Shown here piece by piece: positions 8,085 to 17,233 of a stretch of DNA of 64,000 bases. Each line of letters starts with the position of its first letter. The stretch's first letter is position 1. Origin of the DNA: Methylotenera sp. Its GTDB lineage: Bacteria > Pseudomonadota > Gammaproteobacteria > Burkholderiales > Methylophilaceae. The translations under genes were made by a program, and so were the position numbers. Below the pieces are notes generated by a model that had not been told where the DNA came from, made no database searches, and saw only the letters and a program-made list of their open reading frames with translations. The DNA lies in assembly GCA_014378845.1 (NCBI GenBank), contig JACMNB010000036.1:1-64000 (forward strand). The letters run 5' to 3'.

Positions 8085-8113
8085 AAAAAGCCCAAGTAGA
8101 TTTGGGCTTTTTT
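8085..8113. terminator. bidirectional terminator between HisA-like gene and phi
   Basis: AAAAAGCCCAA (8085-8095) pairs with TTGGGCTTTTT (8102-8112), with T or A tracts on both sides. It can end the HisA-like transcript on + and the hps/phi transcript on -; the two genes converge here. Confidence 0.85.
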
Positions 8114-8158
8114 AATCTTAAACAGTCAATTTTAACGCTAATTTGCGTTAGGTTTGGC

Positions 8159-8695
8159 TTATTCTAGGTTTGCGTGAATCGCGCGCATGCCTTCTTCGGT
8201 TAAGCCTTTTGCAAAAATATTATCGGCAACAATCGCCTCTAAATAAATGAGCGTTGACAGCTCAAATTGACTGCCCATTGGCATTCCGTTTGTTAACGGA
8301 AAACTAGCATCATTACCAATTTGAATGGTTAATTCAGCAACATCAGCCATGGCGGATGATTTTTTCATTGAAACGACGGCTAGTTTTGCGCCAACAGATT
8401 TAGCTTTTTTAACAAATGGTAGTAAAGTTTCTGTGCCGCCAGAGCCTGAAACCAGCAGCAATAAATCTCCTGCTTTAATCGCTGGCGTGACCACTTCGCC
8501 AATCATGCTGACGTTATAGCCGCTATGCACCAAGCGCATGGCGAAGAAGCGTGATACGAGCAATGAACGACCAGCGCCGCCAATGAAGATGCGACCTGCA
8601 CCATCAACCAATTGCATGAGTTTTGCTGCGTTACTTTTGTCGGTTTCCGATAAAATCGTTGTTAAACGATCTAAAATGAGTTTTTGAGAATCCAT
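8159..8695 (-). CDS. hxlB: 6-phospho-3-hexuloisomerase
   Basis: 178 residues, a single SIS (sugar isomerase) domain. The family motif Ser-Gly-Ser-Gly-Gly-Thr-Glu-Thr is at residues 83-90 and the Gly-Ala-Gly-Arg-Ser-Leu stretch at 40-45. It converts 3-hexulose 6-phosphate made by the neighbouring synthase into fructose 6-phosphate, the second step of formaldehyde fixation in the ribulose monophosphate cycle. AAGGAA lies 6-8 bases before the ATG. It follows hps after 116 bases, but a terminator-like hairpin lies between them, so its expression probably depends on read-through or on its own weak promoter. Confidence 0.94.
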   Translation of the reverse strand: MDSQKLILDRLTTILSETDKSNAAKLMQLVDGAGRIFIGGAGRSLLVSRFFAMRLVHSGYNVSMIGEVVTPAIKAGDLLLLVSGSGGTETLLPFVKKAKSVGAKLAVVSMKKSSAMADVAELTIQIGNDASFPLTNGMPMGSQFELSTLIYLEAIVADNIFAKGLTEEGMRAIHANLE

Positions 8696-8725
8696 TTTTG
8701 TTCCTTTTTTTTGTGGCTATTAGAA

Positions 8726-8757
8726 AAAATCCCGACGCATTACTGGGTCGGGATTTT
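8726..8757 (-). terminator. hairpin with T-tract between hps and phi
   Basis: On the minus strand AAAATCCCGAC and GTCGGGATTTTTT form an 11-bp stem with a 10-base loop, followed by six T. It lies 54 bases after the hps stop and 30 bases before the phi start, so it should terminate most hps transcripts and leave phi at a lower level, or protect the hps 3' end. Confidence 0.8.
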
Positions 8758-8811
8758 ATTGTCGCTAATCAATAATTACTTATTGATACGGGTTTGTGAT
8801 AAAGCGTTGTA

Positions 8812-9444
8812 TTAACCGTGAGCGATTTTTGTGATTTCTGCAGCAGCAGCAGCAGGATCAGCAGCGCCGTAAATAGCAGCACCAGCAACAATAATTGTCG
8901 CGCCAGCGTCACGTACTTGTGCAGCTGTTGCAGCTTTAACGCCGCCAGCAACTGAGATTTCTAAACCTAAGTTTAAACCAGCAACCATTGCTAAGTCAGC
9001 AAATGGAGTTTGGCCGGCCGCTTGTTGATCTAAACCAGTGTGAACGCCAATGATGTGCGCGCCTAATTTAGCCACTTCTTGTGTACGTGCTTTTTTGTCA
9101 GCAACATTAATCAAGTCAACTTGTGCTTTTTTGCCGTATTTGTTTGCAACGTCGATGATACCTTTGATAGTACCGATGTCAGCACAGCCTAAAACTGTAC
9201 AGATATCTGCACCCGCTTTGTAAAATGGCTCAGCTTCGTAGAAACCAGCGTCCATTGTTTTCAAATCAACTAAAATTTTGTTGTTTGGAAATTTAGCGCG
9301 CAACGCTTCAAGCATTTTGATGCCATTGTGTTTAATGCAAGGTGTGCCGATTTCTAAGATGTCAACGTGCGGCGCAACGGCTGTTGCTAAAGCTATTGTA
9401 CCGTCAAAATCTAGTGAATCTAATGCCATTTGGGTTTGAGCCAT
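8812..9444 (-). CDS. hxlA: 3-hexulose-6-phosphate synthase
   Basis: 210 residues, the standard length. This OMP-decarboxylase-fold enzyme condenses formaldehyde with ribulose 5-phosphate, the key carbon-fixing reaction of RuMP methylotrophs. Visible motifs are Glu-Ile-Gly-Thr-Pro near residue 31, the metal-binding Asp-Leu-Lys-Thr-Met-Asp at 60-65, and a C-terminal Val-Ala-Gly-Gly-Val phosphate site. The start is supported by GGAGA 7 bases upstream. Codon choice is more GC-balanced and regular than in the neighbours, as expected for a very highly expressed gene. A strong promoter with a leader of about 205 bases precedes it. Confidence 0.96.
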   Translation of the reverse strand: MAQTQMALDSLDFDGTIALATAVAPHVDILEIGTPCIKHNGIKMLEALRAKFPNNKILVDLKTMDAGFYEAEPFYKAGADICTVLGCADIGTIKGIIDVANKYGKKAQVDLINVADKKARTQEVAKLGAHIIGVHTGLDQQAAGQTPFADLAMVAGLNLGLEISVAGGVKAATAAQVRDAGATIIVAGAAIYGAADPAAAAAEITKIAHG

Positions 9445-9656
9445 GGTGTATCTCCGATAAAAATCATGATTAAAAATTATTATTCATCATAAAATAACTT
9501 AAAGTTTTTACTTGCATAACAAGCGTAACTATAAAATTTCATTAACAAAATTTACTACTATTTACAACTAAATTCTGTCACCAAACGCTTTAGTTAAATT
9601 GTTTTTTTTAACTTAAGCATTTCCGCGCGTTTAGTGCATTTAAAGCTGGACACAAG

Positions 9657-9685
9657 ATATTAGATGCACAGCTCTAGGTTGTCAA
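9657..9685 (-). promoter_or_regulatory. near-consensus promoter with long leader for hps
   Basis: On the minus strand TTGACA (9680-9685) and TAATAT (9657-9662) are separated by exactly 17 bases, a strong sigma-70 type promoter. The predicted start near 9650 leaves an untranslated leader of about 205 bases before the hps ATG at 9444. The 342-base gap between tal and hps holds no gene; apart from this promoter and the leader it is AT-rich, and I saw no second clear promoter. Confidence 0.65.
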
Positions 9686-9786
9686 TATTAATGCACATTT
9701 ATTACAACTAAGTTACAGTTAGCACCTATTTTCTGTAAGACTTTAATGTAAGAGCTTAATATTAAAAGCAACTGTGACTATTGACC

Positions 9787-10737
9787 TTATAGTTTTGCCG
9801 CCAAAGCCACTTCTAGTTTGATTTGGTCTGCCACAAAACCGCGAATGCCTTCAGACAATTTTTCAATTGCCATCGCATCTTGATTAAGCTCAAAGCGGAA
9901 CTCTGCTTCAGTCATTTTGGCTGGTGGCGTGGCTGATTTTCCGCCATCAGTTAATACGCGCGTTAGCGTGCCCTCCGTTGCGGCTAAATCTTGCAACAAG
10001 TTTGGCGAAACAGTTAATCGATCGCAACCAGCCAGTGCAATTAACTCGCCCACGTTACGGAAGCTTGCGCCCATTACCACTGTTTTGTAACCGTTTGCTT
10101 TGTAATAGGCATAAATTGCGCGCACAGAAACCACACCTGGGTCAGTTTCTTGTGTGTAGGTTTCGCCCGTTTTAGCTTTATACCAATCTAAAATACGGCC
10201 AACAAATGGTGAGATTAAGAACACGCCAGCTTCTGCACAAGCGCGCGCTTGGCCAAAGCCAAATAGTAGCGTTAAATTACATTGAATACCTTCTTTTTCT
10301 AAAATTTCGCCGGCTTTAATGCCTTCCCAAGTGGAGGCTAATTTAATCAACACGCGGTCTTTGCTAATGCCAGAATCTGCGTAAAGTTGAATCAATTTAC
10401 GGCCTTTGGCCACCATTGCGTCTAAGTTAAAAGACAAACGCGCATCCACTTCAGTAGAAATACGCCCTGGCACCACTTTAGTGATTTCTGCGCCGATTAG
10501 CACGGCTAACTTGTCGGCCGCATTATCAATTTGCGCCTCTTTACTGCCGCCTTGCGCCTTTGCATAAGCAATCGCCGTTTCAATTAATGGCGCGTATTGT
10601 GGCAATGTGCTGGCTTTTAATACTAAAGATGGGTTGGTCGTTGCATCCACTGGTTTAACGCTTTTAATCGCTTCTACGTCGCCTGTATCGGCCACGATTG
10701 TGGTCATGCTTTTAAGTTGGTCTAATAAATTTGCCAT
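9787..10737 (-). CDS. tal: transaldolase
   Basis: 316 residues, TalB-type length. The Schiff-base lysine is K132 within Leu-Ile-Lys-Leu-Ala-Ser-Thr, and the conserved Asp-Ala-Thr-Thr-Asn-Pro-Ser block is at 31-37. It rearranges fructose 6-phosphate and erythrose 4-phosphate to regenerate ribulose 5-phosphate, completing the RuMP cycle with Hps and Phi just downstream on the same strand. AGGAGG lies 6 bases before the ATG, one of the best ribosome sites of the window. The 342-base gap to hps contains a separate strong promoter, so tal is probably a separate transcript. Confidence 0.95.
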   Translation of the reverse strand: MANLLDQLKSMTTIVADTGDVEAIKSVKPVDATTNPSLVLKASTLPQYAPLIETAIAYAKAQGGSKEAQIDNAADKLAVLIGAEITKVVPGRISTEVDARLSFNLDAMVAKGRKLIQLYADSGISKDRVLIKLASTWEGIKAGEILEKEGIQCNLTLLFGFGQARACAEAGVFLISPFVGRILDWYKAKTGETYTQETDPGVVSVRAIYAYYKANGYKTVVMGASFRNVGELIALAGCDRLTVSPNLLQDLAATEGTLTRVLTDGGKSATPPAKMTEAEFRFELNQDAMAIEKLSEGIRGFVADQIKLEVALAAKL

Positions 10738-10964
10738 TGCATCCTCCTAATTGGTTTGGGTTTTATAGATGATTCTAAATTTCAGCCGCTATTATAGCGC
10801 AATTTAATTTGAGAATGATTAGCGCAGCGACTAAAAATTCATCGTGCGGTTAAAGCTTTCGCCTCTCAAAAAACAATCTGCAAATGCAAACAATTTTTAA
10901 ATGCGTTGAGTAATTTAGTCGAGCAATTAAACTACAAATGTAATAGTAATGGACAAAATCATTG

Positions 10965-11828
10965 ATGTTAGTTAAGCAACTTAAATATGCTGAAGACGAT
11001 GTTGCAAGTAATGTAATGGATTTGCTATCAGCGACTAGTTTGTGGATTATGGCGCGCCACCAATGGTTAATTGGCAATATGCGCAGCATTCTTACTTGCG
11101 AGCACGCGCCAGCACTGGACGGTTTATATCAATTTGACGAGAATCTTTTAGACAGTATTGCCCTGCCAGATCACATGATGGCAGATTTTACCAGTGCAAA
11201 GAATGTACTGGAAACGGTATGGATTGAAACCACCAAAATAAGTCATCCGTTGTCTGGTTTATCATTATTTCAGCAATTAAACGACTATCAACAACAAGCC
11301 CATCATTTTTTAGAAGTGGCAAAAGAGTTTAATCAACACCTGTGGCACGAGGTTACCATGCGCGATGCGCTGACAGGCGCTTGGTCTAGGCTGACGCTAA
11401 AAGCCAGTTTAACGCAAGCGCTACATCGCGCTAAACGTGAGTTTCATCCTTGCGCGATTGCCCTGCTGGATCATGATAAATTTAAACAAATTAACGACCG
11501 GTGGGGGCATAACGCGGGCGATGACGTGTTAGCAGAAACGGCCAAAATTATTCAGAATAACTTAAGACCAAGTGACAAATTGTTTCGTTATGGGGGTGAT
11601 GAGTGGCTTATTTTAATGCCCAACACTCATTTTAATTTAGCGCAGGCAATCATCACGCGCATTCAAACGATTATGAATAATCATCGATTTAACGCGGGTG
11701 GTGAGCCCACTATTTATGCGTCATTTAGCTTTGGCATCGCAGAAAGTGGTCACTTTACCAATACACAAGACTGGATAGCGGCGGCAGATAAAGATTTGTT
11801 TACGCCTAAAACTGCTAGCGTTAATTAG
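10965..11828 (+). CDS. diguanylate cyclase, DgcZ-like with degenerate CZB domain
   Basis: 287 residues. The C-terminal GGDEF domain starts after a Met-Arg-Asp-Ala-Leu-Thr-Gly sequence. Its active site is Gly-Gly-Asp-Glu-Trp at about 210-214, preceded by Arg-Pro-Ser-Asp, an intact product-inhibition (I) site, so it should make cyclic di-GMP. The N-terminal 120 residues resemble the zinc-binding CZB domain of E. coli DgcZ (for example Arg-His-Gln-Trp-Leu near residue 31), but the Cys-x-Phe-Gly-x-Trp zinc motif reads Tyr-x-Phe-Asp-x-Asn, so zinc sensing is probably lost. The ATG at 10965 has a TTG in frame just before it and no clear ribosome site. It is divergent from tal. Confidence 0.85.
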   Translation: MLVKQLKYAEDDVASNVMDLLSATSLWIMARHQWLIGNMRSILTCEHAPALDGLYQFDENLLDSIALPDHMMADFTSAKNVLETVWIETTKISHPLSGLSLFQQLNDYQQQAHHFLEVAKEFNQHLWHEVTMRDALTGAWSRLTLKASLTQALHRAKREFHPCAIALLDHDKFKQINDRWGHNAGDDVLAETAKIIQNNLRPSDKLFRYGGDEWLILMPNTHFNLAQAIITRIQTIMNNHRFNAGGEPTIYASFSFGIAESGHFTNTQDWIAAADKDLFTPKTASVN

Positions 11829-11872
11829 CGCTCTCGGTGTTGGACGAATGATTGAAACTATTATTCAAACTA

Positions 11873-13794
11873 TTAACTAGCCATTGGCAAGCGTAAATTA
11901 AACGTGGTTGGCTTGTCTAAATCGCTTTCTACGTCAACCAAGCCTTGGTGTTTTTCGGCAACCATGTGCACAAAATATAAGCCCAGCCCAGAGCCTTCAA
12001 CTTGCTTCCCGCTATCAGTGCGGCTAAAGCGTTTAAATAGTTTAGCCTGCTCGCCCAGCGCAATGCCTGCGCCTTGATTAGTGATGCTTAACACGGCTAG
12101 CTGTTGAGAGCTGGCTAGCGCAATGTGAACAATGGCATTTTCGGGCGAGAATTTTACCGCGTTTAACATGATATTAAGCATCGCGCGGTGCAATAATCCA
12201 AAGTTGCCTTGCACCCAAACAGGCTCGTCGCTAATCGCTCTTTCAAGCGTAATATTTTTTTATTGGCCGATTCAAATGCATCATCGGCCACTTGATGCGC
12301 AAGGTTGGCTAAGTCAATTTCTTTAAAACTAGCCTTATCTAACATCTCTGCGCGCGAGGTATGCAAAAAGTCCTCTGCTAAATCATGGGCTTGGGTTAAT
12401 GGCGTTATTAGTTTTTGCTGCATAGCGCTATCGCCATCTAACAACATTACCGCCCTTGCCAGCGGCGCGCGAATATCATGCGAGATAAATGCCAGCATTT
12501 CTTTTTTATCATCTTTCAAATAACGTAATTGCTGGCTGGCTGCGCGCACTTGTTCAATACGCGCATCAAAATTATCGTATTGACGATGTGGCACAACACC
12601 AACACTTGGCGCATTCATTAAATTGCGCTGCAAATAATTAAGCTCAAAATCTAAATATTTTTGCGCCGCGTCTAATTTGCGCCAGCTCCAAACTGGGTAG
12701 GCAATTAAAATGGATAACAACGCGGCTGACGGCGCTACCCATAAACCCAGCAACTTGGGTAAGATTGCGGCGATTAAACCCATCAGCAACCCATATAACA
12801 AAGTACACAGCAAACCTTTAAGCGGCGATAGTTTAGGCAGCCACAACAATGGCAATAACACGGTTATTAATGATATCAGCAGGCTAAATGTAGGCTTAAC
12901 TTTTGTAATCAGCGAATGTGCGCGAATAGATTGCAACACATTCGCATGAAACTCTACGCCTGACATTGGCTGACTTAAGCCCGAAACAGGCGTTGAAAGC
13001 AAATCGTTCATACCTGATGCGGTAGCGCCAACCAAGACAATTTTGTTATTAAACAAGCCCTTATTAAATTCACCACTTAACACTTGCGCATAAGAGATGC
13101 TTAAAAAATGGCCAGGCGGGCCTAAAAAATTGACGATGCGTTGTTGTTGACGTGCTAATGAAAATGGTTTGTTGGATTCAGCCTGTGCATTTGCGTTAGG
13201 TTGAAATTGGTTTTGTGACGCTTGATGATTGGCTACATTTAACATCGCCCGCGAAAAATGCTGCCAGACTGGCGCGCCCACGCCTTCATACAAATAAATA
13301 CTGCGCGCAATACCATCTTCATCTAAAACTGCATGCACGCGGCCTAAATCTGCAGCGGCGCTGGCTAGACTTGGCAAAGGTAGTGTTTCTAAAATTTGCC
13401 CGTTTACCCGTGTGGATTCTAATAGCACAGGCTAAACGACATTGTTTGCTTGCTTAATGGCGGCTGTCAAGGCTTCATCCGCCTCGGCAGCGCCCGCTTC
13501 GGCAAACACAATATCTAGGCCAATTGCAGCGGCCTTTTCTTGCTGTAAACGGTTGATGAGTTTGGCGTGTGTGGTGCGCGGCCAAGGCCAGCGGCCAAGT
13601 TTTGACAAGCTATTTTCGTCAATCGCTACAATAATCACATCGTCTGGCGCGGGCGATTGTTGCAGTTTCTGGCCAATATCAAAAATAAGATTATCAACGC
13701 GTGATAACAAACCAGTGCTGTGCGCAAGCACGGTGAGCAGTAGCAAAATAACTGCGCTTGATAGCAAATCGTTATGGCTAAGTTTTTTAAACAA
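11873..13794 (-). pseudogene. CHASE2-domain sensor histidine kinase, two lesions
   Basis: Read through two defects, this is one kinase of about 640 residues: an N-terminal membrane anchor, a periplasmic CHASE2 domain, three membrane segments, a HisKA domain with Ser-His-Asp-Ile-Arg-Ala-Pro, and an HATPase domain with Asn-Ala-Val-Lys-Phe-Ser (N box) and Gly-Ser-Gly-Leu-Gly-Leu (G box). An in-frame TAG at 13432-13434 stands where the domain normally has Leu (TTG). Further on, an A7 run (plus-strand T 12255-12261) needs an eighth A to join the HisKA and HATPase parts. Downstream of fecR-like and regulator genes on the same strand, it looks like the sensor of that trio. It is either inactivated or misread. 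Confidence 0.8.
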
Positions 13795-13849
13795 TTTTAA
13801 AGCCTAGCCTATTGATTTATTTGGCATCTATCTTAATTACAGCGCAGGT

Positions 13850-15397
13850 TTAAGGTGCGGGCGCATCAAACTCAACAATCGCATCTGGCCCCTTGGTGCC
13901 ATCAGCCTGAACATGGCGCATCACCAATGTTTGCTTGCCATATTCTTTTAGTAAAAAGTCAAATGTTGCGCCTAAATCACTGCCGCTCCACACGCTTAAT
14001 TGGTGATTTTTTTCATTATGCAAAATCGCTTGATAGCTTAAGCCATCCGGCGGATTAACCGTTGTCACAAATACGCGGTTTTGCAGCACGCTTATTTTAA
14101 GCTGGCTAATATCTGGCGCAATTGGCAAAGGCTTGTAACTAAAGTGATTGACTTTGCCGTATGGACCTTTGTCATCGCCATTTAAACTGGACAAGCGCCA
14201 AAAATATTGGCCAGGCGGCAAGCTTTTATCAAACTTATAAGTGTTAATACTCACTTCACGATTTTCAACTACGTTTTTAAAATCAGCATCTTGCGCAATT
14301 TCTACTCGATAATTTTTGGCTTGCTCTACAGCAGTCCAATCCAGCTGTGGATTCGCATCGCGCAATATTTCTGCTTCACTTGGCTTAACAATTTTGGGCG
14401 CAAATGGCTGCGCGTTTAGATCAAATATGTGCACGGCATCATAGCCTTCTAGGCCTTTTGTATCCTTTGCGCGCACTTTTAAAAAGTATTGGCCATCTGG
14501 CACACCGGCGAAAGTAAGCGCTGCGCCTTGGCTCACATTTTCGGCCAATACCGTTTTAAATTGCGCGTCGACGGAAATTTGGCCAACCCATGCAACTGCG
14601 CCATCTTGCGCAGGCATATTAAAGGTTAGCGGTAGTGCATCTAACTTGCTTGGCAAAACTTTTGTATTAGGCGCGGCCAGCAACAAAATGGGTGGCATCG
14701 GCGGAGCGCCACCTTCAGACAAGCTGCCAAAACCTTTTTTAACGGCTACTTCTTCGCCCGCTGCGCTCAGCGCAACATTGCCTTCTAGCGTTTCTTGCTT
14801 AATCGAATCTGCATCGGTTGACACTCTAAAATGTGTGCCACGTACCGCCGCCACGGCAGAAGGCGTCATAATCTGCAGTTGATTGCCTTGCACATGTTTT
14901 GGATTAGCCGCCGCTTCAACCTTGCCTTGCTGCAAGCGCAGTCTAGTGTCCACCATGCCCCCGCCGCTATACATGCTTAAGGTGTCCAGCTTCATGGTTG
15001 AGTTGGATTGCATCGCCACAACCGAGCCATCGGCAAAACGCACATCTAGCCGACTGTTTTGCGCGGTTGTAAGTGTAGTGCCGGCATGTAATTGTTGCCC
15101 TACACTAACGGTTTGCATGGCTTTATCGGCATTTATGATGGCCACTTGGCCCGACACCAATACCACTTCGGCGGGCGCTGGCGCTTGTTTTACCAGCATC
15201 AGCGGTACCCGCACAATTTGGCCTACTTGTAATTTTTTTGGATTTTTTATCGCGTTCAGCTTTTGCAACACGCGCCAGTCGTCAGGATTAAGCAAATAGC
15301 GATTAGCAAACTGTATCAGATTGTCCCCAGGCCACGCGCTGTAACGCCATTCTGGTGAGGTTTCATCTGCAAATAACGATTGACTAATGCTTATCAA
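13850..15397 (-). CDS. LysM/FecR-domain periplasmic protein with FN3-like repeats
   Basis: 515 residues as called. Domain order: a signal-like segment, a LysM-type peptidoglycan-binding region (about 18-66, Pro-Gly-Asp-Asn ... Leu-Gln-Val-Gly-Gln-Ile-Val-Arg-Val-Pro), a FecR domain (about 80-225, with Ala-Ala-Val-Arg-Gly-Thr-x-Phe-Arg-Val), then two or three FN3-like beta domains. It probably anchors to the cell wall and senses or transmits an envelope signal. The only in-frame start is TTG at 15397, which cuts into the signal peptide. A GTG at about 15468 would give a full basic-hydrophobic signal peptide if an A6 run at 15404-15409 had one base fewer. It lies between the regulator and the CHASE2 kinase, all on one strand. 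Confidence 0.82.
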   Translation of the reverse strand: MISISQSLFADETSPEWRYSAWPGDNLIQFANRYLLNPDDWRVLQKLNAIKNPKKLQVGQIVRVPLMLVKQAPAPAEVVLVSGQVAIINADKAMQTVSVGQQLHAGTTLTTAQNSRLDVRFADGSVVAMQSNSTMKLDTLSMYSGGGMVDTRLRLQQGKVEAAANPKHVQGNQLQIMTPSAVAAVRGTHFRVSTDADSIKQETLEGNVALSAAGEEVAVKKGFGSLSEGGAPPMPPILLLAAPNTKVLPSKLDALPLTFNMPAQDGAVAWVGQISVDAQFKTVLAENVSQGAALTFAGVPDGQYFLKVRAKDTKGLEGYDAVHIFDLNAQPFAPKIVKPSEAEILRDANPQLDWTAVEQAKNYRVEIAQDADFKNVVENREVSINTYKFDKSLPPGQYFWRLSSLNGDDKGPYGKVNHFSYKPLPIAPDISQLKISVLQNRVFVTTVNPPDGLSYQAILHNEKNHQLSVWSGSDLGATFDFLLKEYGKQTLVMRHVQADGTKGPDAIVEFDAPAP

Positions 15398-15493
15398 ACA
15401 AACAAAAAACAGACAAAAATTGGCTGTGCTTCTGTCTGTTTTTTTGGCTATTTTTCTGTTTGGTTTTCACGTACTTGCAGCAATAAACATAGA

Positions 15494-16178
15494 TTAGTCT
15501 AATCTTTCTAAACGATAACCTTGATGATAAACCGACACCAAACGCCAACCATGCTGCGGTAGTAAATTAAGCTTGCTGCGTAAATGGCTAATATGCACAT
15601 GGATGGTGCGTGTATCAATATCGGGCGATGTGCCCCACACTACTTTAGTTAAGTGCGCGCGCGACAGTAAAACGCCCACTTGGCTAAATAGATAGAGTGC
15701 TAACTCGGTTTCTTTTTCGGTTAACTTAACACTACTGGCAGAAAGCGCAAATTTCCTTTTACTAAAATCAACAGTTAATTCGCCATAATTAACCACTTGC
15801 TCTTGATGCAAATTGCCTTTGGAGCGGCGTAAATGTGCGTTTACCCGCGCAACCAATACATTTAAATTGGGCGGCTTCACAATATAATCGTCCGCGCCGG
15901 CATCCATCACTTTAACAATATCTTCTTCGGCGTCTCTACCCGTTAAAAAAAATCACTGGCGGCACATTGCCTTTCAACCTTAAACTGGCCAACACTTCAA
16001 CGCCGCTCATATCAGGCACTTCCCAATCGAACAAACATAAATCAAATTGCGTGCTGGACACTATTTTTAAGCATTCTCTGCCCGATAAAAAGTGCTGCAC
16101 ACTATGGTTAGCATTGGTTAAAGCTGCAATAACCTCTTGGGCAAAAGCTAAATTGTCTTCTAAAAATGCGATGTTCAT
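15494..16178 (-). pseudogene. OmpR/PhoB-type response regulator, one frameshift
   Basis: The two halves make one regulator of about 228 residues. The receiver has an acidic pocket near residue 8 and phosphoacceptor D51 in Leu-Phe-Asp-Trp-Glu-Val-Pro-Asp, and continues after the break with Ala-Gly-Ala-Asp-Asp-Tyr-Ile-Val-Lys-Pro. A winged-helix DNA-binding domain then ends in Gly-Tyr-Arg-Leu. The break is in an eight-base homopolymer (plus-strand A 15945-15952); seven bases would give the expected Ile-Phe-Leu-Thr-Gly-Arg-Asp. It is the first gene of the regulator-FecR-CHASE2 kinase set. As printed, translation ends after 80 residues and no DNA-binding protein is made. Confidence 0.82.
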
Positions 16179-16300
16179 GTCATGCGCTTCCTACTATTTT
16201 ATTCAATCAAATTAATCCAAAACGGCTTTTAACACTTTATGACGGCATTATGGCATTTTTTATGTCTGTTTTAAAATATGCTGCAAATTCAATCGCACAC

Positions 16301-17185
16301 TTAACTCTGCCTTGCCATTAAATCGGCCATTAAACGAGTGGCTACGGTTAAATCGGCGCTAGTACCAGGGTTTAAGCCGCGTTTTTTTAATGCCGCATCA
16401 AAGTGTAATAACGGTGCCAAATAGTTTTTAGGATTAACCATTTTTAAAAATATACTTTCATGCTCCAATGCCTCATTTTGCACCAGCTTTGCAATCGTTT
16501 CGCCGTATTTTCGCACAAGATGGCTATCGCCATAATGCGCCATAAAATGTAAATGCACCGCCGTCAAAGCCCATGCTGGACGTTGCCAGCGCGCTAAAGC
16601 TTGTTGGTAGTGCATAAGGCCTTCGATAATCTGTGCATATTTGTTAGTATATTGCAGCGCAATCATATCTTGACATGAATTGCAGTCAGCAGCGGTTTGC
16701 ATTGCCACTAACAACGTGCAAGTAGCCGTTTGGTGTACATCATGCTGCGCACTTTCGCCTAAACCAGCGGGATTTGCAATCCGAATTGCAGCAAATACAT
16801 GTTCTGCGTCCGCGATTGAAGTATTGGCTAATACAAATTCTAGGGCCTGACTAAAAGTTAGCGTATTGGGCTGTAAATCGACGACAACCGCTGCGTGAAT
16901 TAAGGGCACGCACAGCAATATAATGCCTAAATTAGTGTTGGTTTTAACTGCGTTTTGCGTGGCTTGCACGCTTTTTAAAATGCGCATACCAAGACTTAAG
17001 TCAGGCAGTGCAATCACGTCAGCGGTTGCCTCTGCGCTTAATATAAAATCTTGCACTGTCATACCGTGACCATCAGCAAAAATATGCACATTGCCAGGCT
17101 TTAATGCTTCAAGCTCGGCCATGCAGGCGGCTTTAAAGGCATTGCTTAGTTGCTTGGTTACGTCGCGAGCGTCAACAACAATCAA
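16301..17185 (-). CDS. CitG/MdcB-like (triphosphoribosyl-dephospho-CoA synthase family) protein
   Basis: 294 residues. The pattern Glu-Ala-Leu-Lys-Pro-Gly-Asn-Val-His near residue 27 and the later Gly-Leu-Gly-Glu-Ser-Ala-Gln-His-Asp-Val belong to the CitG/MdcB family, which transfers a phosphoribosyl group from ATP to dephospho-CoA for citrate or malonate lyases. No such lyase is near. Relatives recur in C1 gene clusters of methylotrophs and in methanogens, so a role in H4MPT or methylofuran synthesis, perhaps a phosphoribosyl transfer, is the better guess. The start is TTG. It is the last gene of the second cofactor cluster, 48 bases after the WG-repeat gene. Confidence 0.8.
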   Translation of the reverse strand: MIVVDARDVTKQLSNAFKAACMAELEALKPGNVHIFADGHGMTVQDFILSAEATADVIALPDLSLGMRILKSVQATQNAVKTNTNLGIILLCVPLIHAAVVVDLQPNTLTFSQALEFVLANTSIADAEHVFAAIRIANPAGLGESAQHDVHQTATCTLLVAMQTAADCNSCQDMIALQYTNKYAQIIEGLMHYQQALARWQRPAWALTAVHLHFMAHYGDSHLVRKYGETIAKLVQNEALEHESIFLKMVNPKNYLAPLLHFDAALKKRGLNPGTSADLTVATRLMADLMARQS

Positions 17186-17233
17186 TTAATCATCCAATTA
17201 TTAAGACAAATATCACTTTAATTATCAAGCTGT

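Noticed and set aside
13432-13434. TAG in the CHASE2 kinase as a pyrrolysine codon
   Set aside because: The position is normally a hydrophobic Leu, TAG ends other genes here (for example the adenylate cyclase and the FecR-side regulator), and no pyl genes are seen.
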